Shown: positions 15,616 to 24,725 of the stretch, piece after piece
Layout of the letters: each line of letters begins with the position of its first letter
Position numbering within the stretch: position 1 is the first letter of the stretch
Assembly (NCBI GenBank): GCA_036519295.1
Contig: DATDLN010000172.1
Span: forward strand, 1 to 57,119
DNA: 57,119 nt
DNA from: JACVRW01 sp036519295
Lineage (GTDB): Bacteria; Actinomycetota; Thermoleophilia; Solirubrobacterales; Thermoleophilaceae
Direction: 5' to 3'
Position numbers and translations under genes: made by a program
The notes under the pieces: model-generated
The model's input: only the letters and a program-made list of their open reading frames with translations
Database searches by the model: none
Told to the model about the DNA's origin: nothing

Positions 15616-16617
15616 CTATACGCCCCACCGCAGGCCCGGCGTGTTCACCGGGGCGTCCCAGTAGCGGAGCATCTCGTCGTCGAGCTTGACCAGCGTGATC
15701 GAGCAGCCCTGCATCTCGAGCGAGGTGATGTAGTTGCCGATGAGGTTGCGCCCGATCTGGATGCCACGGCCCTCGAGCAGCTTGGCCACCTCGGCATACA
15801 TCACGTACAGCTCGATCAGGGGCGTTCCGCCCATGCCGTTGAGGAACGCGAGCACCCGGTCGCCAGACGAGAACGGCAGGTCCTCGACGATCGGCGTCAC
15901 CAGCCGCTCCGCGATTTGCGACGCGGGCCCGATCTCCTCGCGGAAGCGGCCCGGCTCGCCATGGATGCCGATCCCGATCTCCACCTCGTTCTCGCCCAGC
16001 TCGAAGCTCGGCTCACCGGAGGCCGGGGTGATGCAGGGCGTGAGGGCCATGCCCATCGACCGCCCGTTTGCGTTCACGCGCCGGCCAAGCTCCGCCACGT
16101 CCGCGAGCGGGCGCCTGTCCTCGGCGGCGCCGCCGCAGATCTTCTCCAGCAGAACCGTCACGCCCACCCCCCGGCGCCCGGCCGTGTAGAGCGAGTCCTC
16201 AACCGCCACGTCGTCGTTCGTGAGGACGGACTCGACCTCGATTCCCTCGCCCCGGCCGAGCTCGGCGGCCATGTCGAAGTTCATGACGTCGCCGGTGTAG
16301 TTCTTCACGATGTGCAGAACGCCGGCGCCGCCGTCGACGGCCTTGGTCGCCTCCGACATCTGGTCGGGCGTGGGGGAGGTGAACACCTCGCCGGGGCAGG
16401 CGGCGTCGAGCATGCCCGGCCCCACGAAGCCGCCGTGCATGGGCTCGTGCCCCGAGCCTCCGCCCGAGACGAGGCCCACCTTGCCCTCGACCGGCGCGTC
16501 CGCGCGGACCACGTACGCGGGGTCGTAGCTCACGCGGAGGCGATCCCCGTGGGCTGCCTCGATTCCCCGCAGCGCGTCCTGGACGACCGCGTCGGGACCG
16601 TTGATCAGCTTCTTCAC
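15616..16617 (-). CDS. dhaK: Dihydroxyacetone kinase, substrate-binding subunit DhaK
   Basis: A 333-residue subunit that binds dihydroxyacetone covalently through a His hemiaminal. The substrate loop GGGSGHEP (about residues 51-58) and GIGIHGEPG near residue 218, with the conserved His, are intact. The length is that of the PEP-dependent DhaK and not the longer ATP-dependent fused kinase. It starts with GTG (MKKLINGP), the family N-terminus. It lies 54 bp after glpF in the same direction, first of the enzymatic genes of the cluster. Confidence 0.95.
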   Translation of the reverse strand: MKKLINGPDAVVQDALRGIEAAHGDRLRVSYDPAYVVRADAPVEGKVGLVSGGGSGHEPMHGGFVGPGMLDAACPGEVFTSPTPDQMSEATKAVDGGAGVLHIVKNYTGDVMNFDMAAELGRGEGIEVESVLTNDDVAVEDSLYTAGRRGVGVTVLLEKICGGAAEDRRPLADVAELGRRVNANGRSMGMALTPCITPASGEPSFELGENEVEIGIGIHGEPGRFREEIGPASQIAERLVTPIVEDLPFSSGDRVLAFLNGMGGTPLIELYVMYAEVAKLLEGRGIQIGRNLIGNYITSLEMQGCSITLVKLDDEMLRYWDAPVNTPGLRWGV

Positions 16618-16671
16618 CGTGCTGCTCCTGTCGCTGCTCTCGCCGGCTCGCTGCGAACCGGCCTGTTTCGA

Positions 16672-17646
16672 TCACTCCTCGGGTGGTTGCGAACCCGCGT
16701 AGCCCGGCGGCCGTTCCTGTGGCGTCGGCTGCGGGACGCGCCCCGCCGGCTCCGGTTCGCCCACCGGTGCCTCCGGGACGCCCCCGGCTGGCGGCGCCGC
16801 GGGACCGCGGGCGACGAGCACGTTATGGATGAAGAAGTCGTAGATCAGCGCGCCGACGAGCCCGCCCACAAGGGGAGCGACTATCGGGATCCACATGTAG
16901 CCGTCGATGTTCGCGTAGTTGCCGGGCACCGCAATGTCACCCCAACCCTGAATCCAGGCGAACAGCCGTGGACCGAGGTCGCGCGCGGGGTTGATCGCGT
17001 AGCCGGAGTTCGCGCCGAACGACAGCCCGATCGCGAACACGAGGAAGCCGATGAGCAAAGGCCCTATGTTCACCCTCGGGGCCACGTTGAACTCGTCGAC
17101 CAGCGCCAGGACGATGCCGAGCAGGAGCGCGGTGCCGATCAGCTCGTCCAGGAATGGGCCGGCGACGTTCGGGTAGTAGTCCGCCGGGAACGTGGCGAAG
17201 ATGCTGTACGTGGGTACCGAGTTCGGGTCGCCACGTGAGATGTCGTTGGCCGCCTCGAAGCTGTTGATGGCGTGCTTGTAGTTCAGGTACAGGACCGCGG
17301 CTGCCACGAACGCCCCCAGCACCTGGGAGATCATGTAGCCCGGCACCTTGCGCCACTCGAAGCCTCGGAACACGGCCATCGCCAGCGTCACGGCGGGATT
17401 GATGTGGGCGCTGCTGATCCCGCCTGCCACGTACACGGCGAGCGCGACCGCCAGGCCCCAGCCCGTGGTTATGAGAATCCAGTCGGACTGGCCTACGAAG
17501 GGCTCCGGCCCACGGCCGGACTGGTTCAGCGCGGCGACGACCATCGCGACGACGCCGTCGCCGAACATGATGAGCACAAAGGTCCCCAGGAACTCGGAGC
17601 TGTACTCGCCGACCGTGGTCTGGCGCCATCGGGCTGTGACTCCCAT
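16672..17646 (-). CDS. glpF: Glycerol uptake facilitator (aquaglyceroporin)
   Basis: A 324-residue MIP-family channel with six predicted membrane helices. Both NPA boxes are present: HINPAVT (Asn83) and GYAINPARD (219-223). The Asp right after the second box is the mark of glycerol facilitators as opposed to water-only aquaporins. A Pro-rich C-terminal tail of about 45 residues extends beyond the usual GlpF length (E. coli 281) and is probably cytoplasmic and disordered. A very strong GGAGGAGG site precedes the ATG. It is first in the glycerol/dihydroxyacetone cluster. Confidence 0.93.
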   Translation of the reverse strand: MGVTARWRQTTVGEYSSEFLGTFVLIMFGDGVVAMVVAALNQSGRGPEPFVGQSDWILITTGWGLAVALAVYVAGGISSAHINPAVTLAMAVFRGFEWRKVPGYMISQVLGAFVAAAVLYLNYKHAINSFEAANDISRGDPNSVPTYSIFATFPADYYPNVAGPFLDELIGTALLLGIVLALVDEFNVAPRVNIGPLLIGFLVFAIGLSFGANSGYAINPARDLGPRLFAWIQGWGDIAVPGNYANIDGYMWIPIVAPLVGGLVGALIYDFFIHNVLVARGPAAPPAGGVPEAPVGEPEPAGRVPQPTPQERPPGYAGSQPPEE

Positions 17647-17928
17647 CGATCCTCCTCCTCTCGGCTGATCGCAGTCTCCGGGCGAGCTATATCAAGTACG
17701 CCCCGAGAACGACTTGGCCCGGGTGGCACGAGCCGTCACGGGCCCCGCTTCAGTGGACCGCTAAGGGCTGCCTGTCGTCGTCGTCACGCGGGTGGCGCGG
17801 ACACGAACGGCCGGCCTCCGTCAGTCGGTTTCCCTGATGGGCGAGACTATTCGAGCGCGCACTTCGCCGTCAACCGGCGCACGGAAAAACCGCGGGTCGA
17901 GCGGCTCAGACGACGACTTAGCCTCAGC
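17647..17928 (-). promoter_or_regulatory. Upstream region of the glycerol/dihydroxyacetone operon
   Basis: 282 bp without a gene between glpF and the acyltransferase gene upstream on the same strand. It must hold the main glp/dha promoter. It contains a hairpin at 17716-17744 (GGCCCG..GGC-ACGA-GCC..CGGGCC, internal loop of 3 and 4 bases) that may end transcription from upstream. A weak -10-like TATAGC lies near 17690-17685 on the minus strand. No clear operator for a known glycerol regulator was recognised. Confidence 0.4.
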
Positions 17929-18723
17929 TCAGCGCGACAGCGTGAGGCGCTTTCTGAGCCTCCCGGCGCCGTCCCCGTTGTCGCCCTGCTCGAAGAAGCG
18001 CTGGACGCGCTCGACCACGGTCCCGGCGTCGTCGGCCGGCTTGATCGGCTCGCCGAACGAGACCTGAACACGGTGGCGCCTCGAGATCACCTTCCCGTGC
18101 AACCGCCTCGGCCAGAGGCGGCCGGGAGGCATCACGGCGCGAGTGCCGCTCACGCGGATCGGCACGACCGGCAGCTTGTGCCGGTTCGCCAGCACCGCGG
18201 CGCCCCGCCGCACGCGGCCCGCTCGCCCGCCGCGCCGCGTCCCTTCCGGGTAGACCAGCAGGTTCCAGCCCTCGTCGAGCAGGCGGTCGAGATGATCCGT
18301 GGCCTGATTGCCGAGCCCCCCGCCCTTGCGGTCCATCGGCACCGTGTTGAAGATCAGCGACACCAGCGAGGCTACGACCTTGTTCCGGTAGAAGTAGTCC
18401 GCGGCGGCCGCCACCGCGGTGCGCTTGCGAAACCGGCGCGGCAGCGCGGCGAGGATCACCGGGGTGTCGATGTGGCTCGTGTGGTTTGCGACCAGGATCA
18501 CGGGACCATTGATCTTCGAGAGCACGTCGCGGCCGGTGGCGCGACGGCGCGTGTAAAGGTTCATGAGCGGGCGCAGCACGAAACGCAGGCACGTCTCCCG
18601 TACGACGCCGGCGAGCCACGACCGCGCCCAGGGGATGTCGAGCTGTGGAGCAGCCCGTCGAAGCTCGCGCCCACGCTTGATCACGCGGTGCCCGAGCGAC
18701 GGCTTGCGCTGGAACGGCAGCAC
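17929..18723 (-). CDS. 1-acyl-sn-glycerol-3-phosphate acyltransferase (PlsC family)
   Basis: A 264-residue LPLAT/PlsC family protein. It should add an acyl chain to lysophosphatidic acid or a related acceptor at the membrane. The catalytic H-x4-D is NHTSHID (His81, Asp86), and the second block, YPEGTRRGG near residue 157, binds the glycerol phosphate. A short hydrophobic segment precedes the first motif. It lies 30 bp after the 2-oxoglutarate dehydrogenase gene on the same strand. Specificity (true PlsC or another acyl acceptor) cannot be told. Confidence 0.88.
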   Translation of the reverse strand: MLPFQRKPSLGHRVIKRGRELRRAAPQLDIPWARSWLAGVVRETCLRFVLRPLMNLYTRRRATGRDVLSKINGPVILVANHTSHIDTPVILAALPRRFRKRTAVAAAADYFYRNKVVASLVSLIFNTVPMDRKGGGLGNQATDHLDRLLDEGWNLLVYPEGTRRGGRAGRVRRGAAVLANRHKLPVVPIRVSGTRAVMPPGRLWPRRLHGKVISRRHRVQVSFGEPIKPADDAGTVVERVQRFFEQGDNGDGAGRLRKRLTLSR

Positions 18724-18753
18724 CGACCGTGATACCCCCGCGTGTGCGGACTG

Positions 18754-21700
18754 TTACATCACCGGCCGCTGCGCCGACAGGTCCGGCTCGAGCCGGTCCT
18801 GCTCGAGGTCGAGCGCCACGCGGACGATGCGCGACTGCTCGCGCTTGTGGGCGGCCGTGTAGCCCTCGCCGGGGGCCGCCCGAAGCTGGCGCCCCACGTA
18901 GTCGTACGACAGGTGCGCGGGCAGGATCTTGGCCATCCTGCGGCGCATGAAGGCGCGCGCCCCCATGTTGCGCGGCTCCTCCTGCACCCACACCACGCGC
19001 TCGAGGTTCGGGTAGCGTTCCATCAGGGCGACCAGCTCTGCCTCGGGAAACGGATAGAGGAGCTCGACCCGCGCCACCGCGATGTGGCGGGCGTTTTCGA
19101 TCTCCTCGTGGCCCGCGATGTCGTGGTAGACCTTCCCCGAGCAGAGCACGAGCTTGGTGACGGCATCGCGGCCGCCGTCCGCGAAGCGGGGGTCGTCGAT
19201 CACACGCTCGAACGACCCGTCCGCGAGCTCGGCCAGCGTCGACGTCGCCGCCGGTAGCCGCAGCAGGCTCTTCGGGGTCATCAGGATCAGCGGGCGAGGC
19301 TTCGAGACCAGCGCCTGGCGTCGCAGCAGGTGGAAGTACTGTGCCGGGGTCGTGCAGTTGGCCACGCGGATGTTCCCCTCGGCGGCAGCCTGGAGGAAGC
19401 GCTCCAGGCGGGCGCTCGAGTGCTCCGGACCCGACCCCTCGTAGCCGTGCGGCAGCAGCAGGCTCAGGCGCGTCGTCTGGCCCCACTTGGCGAGTCCCGA
19501 GACCAGGAACTGGTCGACGATTACCTGAGCCGAGTTCACGAAGTCGCCGAACTGGGCCTCCCAGAGCACGAGCGCGTCGGGGGCCTGGACCGAGTAGCCG
19601 TACTCGAAGCCGAGGCAGGCCTGCTCGGAGAGCGGGCTGTTGTGGAGCTCGAAGGGGGCGACCGCGTCGCGCAGCTGTTGGAGCGGGCACCATGCGGCGC
19701 CGGTGGCGGCGTCGTGGAGCACGGCGTGCCGCTGACTGAAGGTGCCGCGCGCCGTGTCCTGGCCGGTCAGCCTCACGGGCACGCCGAGCGCGAGCAGCGA
19801 TGCGAAGGCGAGCGCTTCCGCGTGCGCCCAGTCGATGGCGCCGTCGGGCTCCTCCAAGGCCGCGCGGCGTCGATCGAGGAAGGGCTTCAGCTTGCGGTGG
19901 ACGGTGAAGCCGTCGGGCACGCGGAGCAGTTGCTCATTCAGCGCGCGGAGCGTTTCCTCGGCCACGGTGGTACGCGGCTCGCGGCTCATCGTCCGATCGA
20001 GCTCGTGCTCCCCGGTCTCCGGGGGCGCGCCGATCGCCCGCCTGAGCTCCTCGTGCGCGTCGGTGACCCGCTGGTACGCCTCGGCCGCCATCCGCTCCGA
20101 GTCTTCGGCGCTCACGACGTCCTCGCCCTGGAGCTCCTCCGCGTACAGCTTGCGCACGGGCGGGTGCTTCTTGATGCGCTCGTACATGAGGGGCTGCGTG
20201 TAGGCGGGCTCGTCGGTCTCGTTATGACCGAAGCGGCGGTATCCGATCAGGTCTATAAGCGCGTCGCGGTGGAAGGTCTCGCGGAAGGCGTAGGCGAGGC
20301 GAACCGCGGAGACGCAGGCCTCCACGTCGTCGGCGTTCACGTGGATGATCGGGATGTCGAAGCCCTTGGCGAGGTCCGAGGCGTAGCGGGTTGAGCGGCT
20401 CTCGCCCGGATCGGTCGTGAAGCCGAGCTGGTTGTTCGCGATCAGGTGGAGGGTGCCGCCCGTGGAGTAGCCCTCGAGCGCCTGGAGGTTGAGCGTCTCG
20501 GCCACGATTCCCTGGCCCGGGAAGGCGGCGTCGCCATGGATCAGCACCGGCACCACGGCCGTCGGGTCGTGCCCGAGATCGCGCGCCTTGCGGGTCGTCT
20601 GGTCGGCCCGCGCCCGGCCTTCGATCACGGGATTCACGTACTCGAGGTGGCTCGGGTTGGGCGAGAGGGTGACGGTCACGCGGCGGCCGCCCTCCGTCGC
20701 GTAGGTCCCTGATGCGCCGTAGTGGTACTTGACGTCGCCCGTGCCTCCCTCGGGAGCGGCTGTGTCGACAGCGAGCGTCCCCTCGCCCTCGAACTCCGCG
20801 AGGATCGTCTCGTAGGGCCGCCCGACGGTGTGGGCGAGCACGTTCAGGCGCCCTCGGTGGGCCATCCCGAGCACGACCTCGCGGGCGCCCGCAGCGGACG
20901 CCAGCTCGATCGTCTCGTCGAGCATCGGCACGAGGGCGTCGAGCCCCTCGATCGAGAACTGCTTCTTGCCGAGGAACGCCTTGTGCAGGTAGGTCTCGAG
21001 CGCCTCCACCTCGGACAGGCGGCGCAGCAGCTTGCCCCGCTGCTCCGTGTCGAGCGCCTCGCGGTAGGCGCCGGACTCGATCGCCTGCCGGAGCCAGACG
21101 CGCTGCTCGTGCTCCGAGATGTGCTCGATCTCGTACGCGATCGTGCCCGTGTAGGTCTCGCGTAGGCGGGGCAGGGCGTCGGCGAAAGTGTCGCCCGGCA
21201 CGGCCACGCGCAGGACGGAGGCCGGGATTCGCCGCATCAACTCGGGCGTGAGGTTGACGGTCGCCGGGTCGAGCGCGGGGTCGCCCACCGGCTGCGAGCC
21301 GAGCGGATCGAGCCGCGCGGCCAGGTGGCCGTGCATGCGATGCGCCTTCACGATCGAGGTGGCAGCCTGCACCGCCTGGAGCAGCGCCGCGTCGGCCACC
21401 GGCCCGGCCGCCGGATGTGCGGTCGCGGGGACCGGCTCGGCGGCGGTCACCTGCGCCGTGCCGTCGCCGCCCTCAACCCCTACCGGCAGGTCGAGGGCGT
21501 CGAACACGCCCTCGTAGAAGCCGTCCTCGCCCTGCAGCAGCTGGTCGATCCTGCGCAGGAACGAACCCGACTCGGCGCCCTGGATCACGCGGTGGTCGTA
21601 GGTGCTCGTCATCGTCATGACCTTCTCGACGCCGAGCTCCGCGAGGCGCTTCGGCTCCACGCCCGTCAGACCGGGCGGATAGCCGATCGCGCCCGTCGCC

Positions 21701-23058
21701 ACGATCGTGCCCTGGCCGGGCATCAGACGCGGCACCGAGGCGACGGTGCCGAGGCCGCCCGGGTTGGTGAGCGTGATGTTGGCGCCCTGGTAGGCGTCCG
21801 GCGGCAGCGTGTTGTCGCGGGCGCCGGCGACGAGCTCGTCGTAGCGGGCCACAAAGTCCGCGAAGCCCATCTCGCTCGCGTTCCCGAGCACCGGAACGAT
21901 CAGCGTCCGCGTGCCGTCCTTGCGCTCCACGTCCACGGCCAGTCCGAGGCTGATCGTGGCCGGCACGACGCGCTGCGGCCTGCCGTCCTCCTCGGCGTAG
22001 GCGTTCCCCATGACCGGCATGTCGCGCGCCGCTTGCACGATCGCCCAGGCGATCAGATGGGTGAAGGAGAGCCGCCTGTCGTTCGCCTTCAGCTCCCTGC
22101 GGCGCGCATCGAGGACGGCGACCGGCACGGTCCGGAAGCTCGTTGCCGTGGGGATCGAGCGGCTGTCGTTCATGAACTTGACGAGCGTCGCGGCCGGCCC
22201 GCGGATGGGCCGCGTCTCGGCGCCCGCGGGTGGCGGCGCGACCGCGGATGCGCTCGGCGCGCCGTTGCCCTCGATGGCAGCGAGCACGTCGTCCTTCGTC
22301 ACCCGCCCGCGCGGGCCCGTGCCCTTCACGGCTCCGAGGTCGAGCCCATGAGCGCTCGCGATGCGGGCCGCCACCGGCGTCGCGCCTACGCCGTTGCCGT
22401 CGGAGGCGCTGGGCACGGCGGTCGGCGCCTCCGCGGGCGCCGCCGACGGCTGGACCGGCCCGGCCGGAGCATCGGCGCCGGCCGCGATCCGGCACAGCAC
22501 CGAGCCCACCTTCACCGTCTCGTCCGGGTCGACCAGGATCTCGGCCACCGTTCCCGCCACAGGAGCAGGCACCTCGGCGTCGACCTTGTCGGTCGAGATC
22601 TCGACGAGCACGTCGTCGACGGCGACGGTGTCTCCGGGCTTCACGCGCCACTCCAGCACGGTGCCCTCGGCCACCGAGTCGCCCATCTCGGGGAAGGTGA
22701 CGTCCACGGTCTCGGTCTTGGTCTCGGCCTCGGCGGCCGGGCGACCGTCGCCGGCCTCCGCCGCAGGCGCCCCACCGTCGCCGGCCGCGGGAGGCTCACC
22801 GTCGCCGCCCACCTCGATCTCCCCCAGGGCCTCGCCCACCCGCACGGCCTGATCCGGCTCGGCCAAAATCTTCGTCAGCGTGCCCGATGCGGGAGCAGGA
22901 ACCTCGGCGTCGACCTTGTCGGTGGTAACCGCGACCAGCGGCTCCTCGGCCTCGACCCGGTCCCCGACCTGCTTCAACCACTCGAGAACGGTCCCTTCGG
23001 TGACCGATTCGCCCATCTGGGGCATCGTGATTTGCACGGTCGTCGCCCGCGTTGCCAT
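18754..23058 (-). CDS. 2-oxoglutarate dehydrogenase E2-E1 fusion with two lipoyl domains
   Basis: A 1434-residue multienzyme polypeptide. In order: lipoyl domain 1 (about 6-82, Lys48 in DKVDAEV), lipoyl domain 2 (117-193, Lys158), peripheral-subunit-binding domain (224-262, GTGPRGRVTKDDV), E2 succinyltransferase domain (about 282-520, DHRVIQGA with His489), and the thiamine-diphosphate E1 2-oxoglutarate dehydrogenase from about 555 to the end (MAHRGRLNVL, HGDAAFPGQG, NNQLGFTTDP, RRFGHNETDEP). It should make succinyl-CoA in the TCA cycle together with an E3 not in this window. Well-known actinobacterial OdhA/Kgd proteins have E2-E1 but lack lipoyl and binding domains. ATG at 23058 is preferred over an upstream TTG because it starts right at the lipoyl fold; the ribosome site is weak. 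Confidence 0.93.
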   Translation of the reverse strand: MATRATTVQITMPQMGESVTEGTVLEWLKQVGDRVEAEEPLVAVTTDKVDAEVPAPASGTLTKILAEPDQAVRVGEALGEIEVGGDGEPPAAGDGGAPAAEAGDGRPAAEAETKTETVDVTFPEMGDSVAEGTVLEWRVKPGDTVAVDDVLVEISTDKVDAEVPAPVAGTVAEILVDPDETVKVGSVLCRIAAGADAPAGPVQPSAAPAEAPTAVPSASDGNGVGATPVAARIASAHGLDLGAVKGTGPRGRVTKDDVLAAIEGNGAPSASAVAPPPAGAETRPIRGPAATLVKFMNDSRSIPTATSFRTVPVAVLDARRRELKANDRRLSFTHLIAWAIVQAARDMPVMGNAYAEEDGRPQRVVPATISLGLAVDVERKDGTRTLIVPVLGNASEMGFADFVARYDELVAGARDNTLPPDAYQGANITLTNPGGLGTVASVPRLMPGQGTIVATGAIGYPPGLTGVEPKRLAELGVEKVMTMTSTYDHRVIQGAESGSFLRRIDQLLQGEDGFYEGVFDALDLPVGVEGGDGTAQVTAAEPVPATAHPAAGPVADAALLQAVQAATSIVKAHRMHGHLAARLDPLGSQPVGDPALDPATVNLTPELMRRIPASVLRVAVPGDTFADALPRLRETYTGTIAYEIEHISEHEQRVWLRQAIESGAYREALDTEQRGKLLRRLSEVEALETYLHKAFLGKKQFSIEGLDALVPMLDETIELASAAGAREVVLGMAHRGRLNVLAHTVGRPYETILAEFEGEGTLAVDTAAPEGGTGDVKYHYGASGTYATEGGRRVTVTLSPNPSHLEYVNPVIEGRARADQTTRKARDLGHDPTAVVPVLIHGDAAFPGQGIVAETLNLQALEGYSTGGTLHLIANNQLGFTTDPGESRSTRYASDLAKGFDIPIIHVNADDVEACVSAVRLAYAFRETFHRDALIDLIGYRRFGHNETDEPAYTQPLMYERIKKHPPVRKLYAEELQGEDVVSAEDSERMAAEAYQRVTDAHEELRRAIGAPPETGEHELDRTMSREPRTTVAEETLRALNEQLLRVPDGFTVHRKLKPFLDRRRAALEEPDGAIDWAHAEALAFASLLALGVPVRLTGQDTARGTFSQRHAVLHDAATGAAWCPLQQLRDAVAPFELHNSPLSEQACLGFEYGYSVQAPDALVLWEAQFGDFVNSAQVIVDQFLVSGLAKWGQTTRLSLLLPHGYEGSGPEHSSARLERFLQAAAEGNIRVANCTTPAQYFHLLRRQALVSKPRPLILMTPKSLLRLPAATSTLAELADGSFERVIDDPRFADGGRDAVTKLVLCSGKVYHDIAGHEEIENARHIAVARVELLYPFPEAELVALMERYPNLERVVWVQEEPRNMGARAFMRRRMAKILPAHLSYDYVGRQLRAAPGEGYTAAHKREQSRIVRVALDLEQDRLEPDLSAQRPVM

Positions 23059-23144
23059 TCCAACTGTCAACTGTAGCCCGCGGGCGGGGTGGTGCTGCCG
23101 CCCGCAGCAAAGCTCGCAGGCCAGCCCTGCGAAGCTACCCCTCC

Positions 23145-24725
23145 GTGGTCACGACGCGGCGGCGCAAGCACTGGGGTTGGGGCTTCGAGGACGAGCAGCC
23201 GTCCCACGCCGAGGTCGAGCAGGCCGCCGCCGGCATCCGGGACCACCTCGGGTTCCCCGCCGGCGAGGTCGAGCGGCCGGTGGCGCTCGAGCATGTCCGG
23301 CTGCCGCCGCCACGCCTGGAGCCGCCGCGTACGCTCGCCGACATCTGCCGGAGCGACACGTACGAGCGGGCGGCGCATGCCTACGGCCGCTCCTATCGCG
23401 ACGTCGTGCGCGCGTTCCGCGGGCGCTTCGACAATCCGCCGGACGTGGTGGCCCACCCGGCGGACGAGGCGGAGCTGGAGCGGGTGCTGGCCTGGTGCGC
23501 CGAGCAGAACGCCGCGGCGATTCCCTTCGGCGGCGGCACCAGCGTGGTGGGCGGAGTCGAGCCGGCCGTGCCCGAGGACTACGCCGGCACGGTCACGATC
23601 GACCTGAAGCGGCTGGACCGCGTGCTCGAGGTGGATCCCGTCTCGCGCGCCGCCCTCATCCAGGCCGGCGCCACCGGTCCCGTGCTCGAGGCCCAGCTGA
23701 AGGAGCACGGCCTCACGCTGCGCCACTACCCGCAGTCGTTCGAGCTCTCGACGCTCGGCGGCTGGATCGCCACGCGCGCCGGCGGCCACTTCGCCACCCT
23801 CAACACGCATATCGACGACTTCGTCGAGTCGGTGAGGGCGCTGACCCCCAGCGGCGTGTGGGAGAGCCGGCGGGTGCCCAGCTCCGGCGCCGGGCCGAGC
23901 CCGGACCGCATGCTGATCGGATCGGAGGGGATCCTCGGCGTGATCACGCAGGCCTGGGTGCGGGTGCAGGCGGCGCCGCGCTTCAAGGCGTCGGCCGGCG
24001 TGCTCTTCCCCGGCTTCGGCGAGGGGGCGCGCGCCGTCCGCGCCCTGGGTCAGTCGGGTCTCCACCCCTCGAACTGTCGGCTGCTCGACCCCGGCGAGGC
24101 CGCGCTCACGGGCGCCGCGCCCGAGGGCAGGGCCCTCCTCGTGCTCGGCTTCGAGTCCGCCGACCACCCGCTCGATGCATGGATGGAGCGCGCCCTCGAG
24201 TGCTGCCGCGACCACGGCGGCGAGCTTCCGGCGGCTCCGGCGGTGGGGGAGAGGAACGAGGCCGAGGGCGCCTGGCGGGAAGCCTTCCTGCAGATGCCCT
24301 ACCTCCGGGACACGATGGTCGCGGCGGGCATCCTGGCCGAGACCTTCGAGACCGCCATCACCTGGGACCACCTCGACGCGTTCGTGGCCGCCGTGCGCGC
24401 GCGAACCGAGGCGGCGCTCGGGGGCGGCCGCCTTACCTGCCGACTCACGCACGTTTACCCCGACGGCGCGGCACCCTACTTCACGGTGCTGGCTCCCGCC
24501 CGTCGAGGCGCCGAGCTCGACCACTGGGACGAGGTGAAGCGGGCGGCTTCCGACGCGATCACCGCGGCCGGGGGCACGGTCACGCACCACCACGCGGTCG
24601 GGCGGGACCATCGCCCTTGGTACGACCGCCAGCGGCCCGAGCCGTTCGCGGCGGCCCTGCGCGCGGCCAAGGCCGCCCTTGACCCCGGGGGCATCCTCAA
24701 CCCGGGCGTGTTGATCGACCCGTGA
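23145..24725 (+). CDS. FAD-binding oxidase of the alkyl-DHAP synthase (AGPS) family
   Basis: A 526-residue flavoprotein. Its N-terminus (RRKHWGWGFEDEQ) and core blocks follow alkyldihydroxyacetonephosphate synthase: IPFGGGTSVVGG for FAD pyrophosphate, YPQSFELSTLGGWIATRAGGH, GSEGILGVIT, and the C-terminal HHHAVGRDHRPWY with the His cluster. In eukaryotes AGPS swaps the acyl chain of acyl-DHAP for a fatty alcohol to make ether lipids; bacterial homologues are mostly untested. GTG at 23145 is chosen because upstream residues lack similarity and overlap the leader of the divergent gene. Its stop overlaps the MBL gene start (GTGA). Confidence 0.82.
   Translation: MVTTRRRKHWGWGFEDEQPSHAEVEQAAAGIRDHLGFPAGEVERPVALEHVRLPPPRLEPPRTLADICRSDTYERAAHAYGRSYRDVVRAFRGRFDNPPDVVAHPADEAELERVLAWCAEQNAAAIPFGGGTSVVGGVEPAVPEDYAGTVTIDLKRLDRVLEVDPVSRAALIQAGATGPVLEAQLKEHGLTLRHYPQSFELSTLGGWIATRAGGHFATLNTHIDDFVESVRALTPSGVWESRRVPSSGAGPSPDRMLIGSEGILGVITQAWVRVQAAPRFKASAGVLFPGFGEGARAVRALGQSGLHPSNCRLLDPGEAALTGAAPEGRALLVLGFESADHPLDAWMERALECCRDHGGELPAAPAVGERNEAEGAWREAFLQMPYLRDTMVAAGILAETFETAITWDHLDAFVAAVRARTEAALGGGRLTCRLTHVYPDGAAPYFTVLAPARRGAELDHWDEVKRAASDAITAAGGTVTHHHAVGRDHRPWYDRQRPEPFAAALRAAKAALDPGGILNPGVLIDP

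Noticed and set aside
23059..23075. TTGACA just before the 2-oxoglutarate dehydrogenase start as a promoter
   Set aside because: The hexamer ends only a few bases before the ATG, too near for a -35 box; it belongs to a short CAACTGT repeat by chance.
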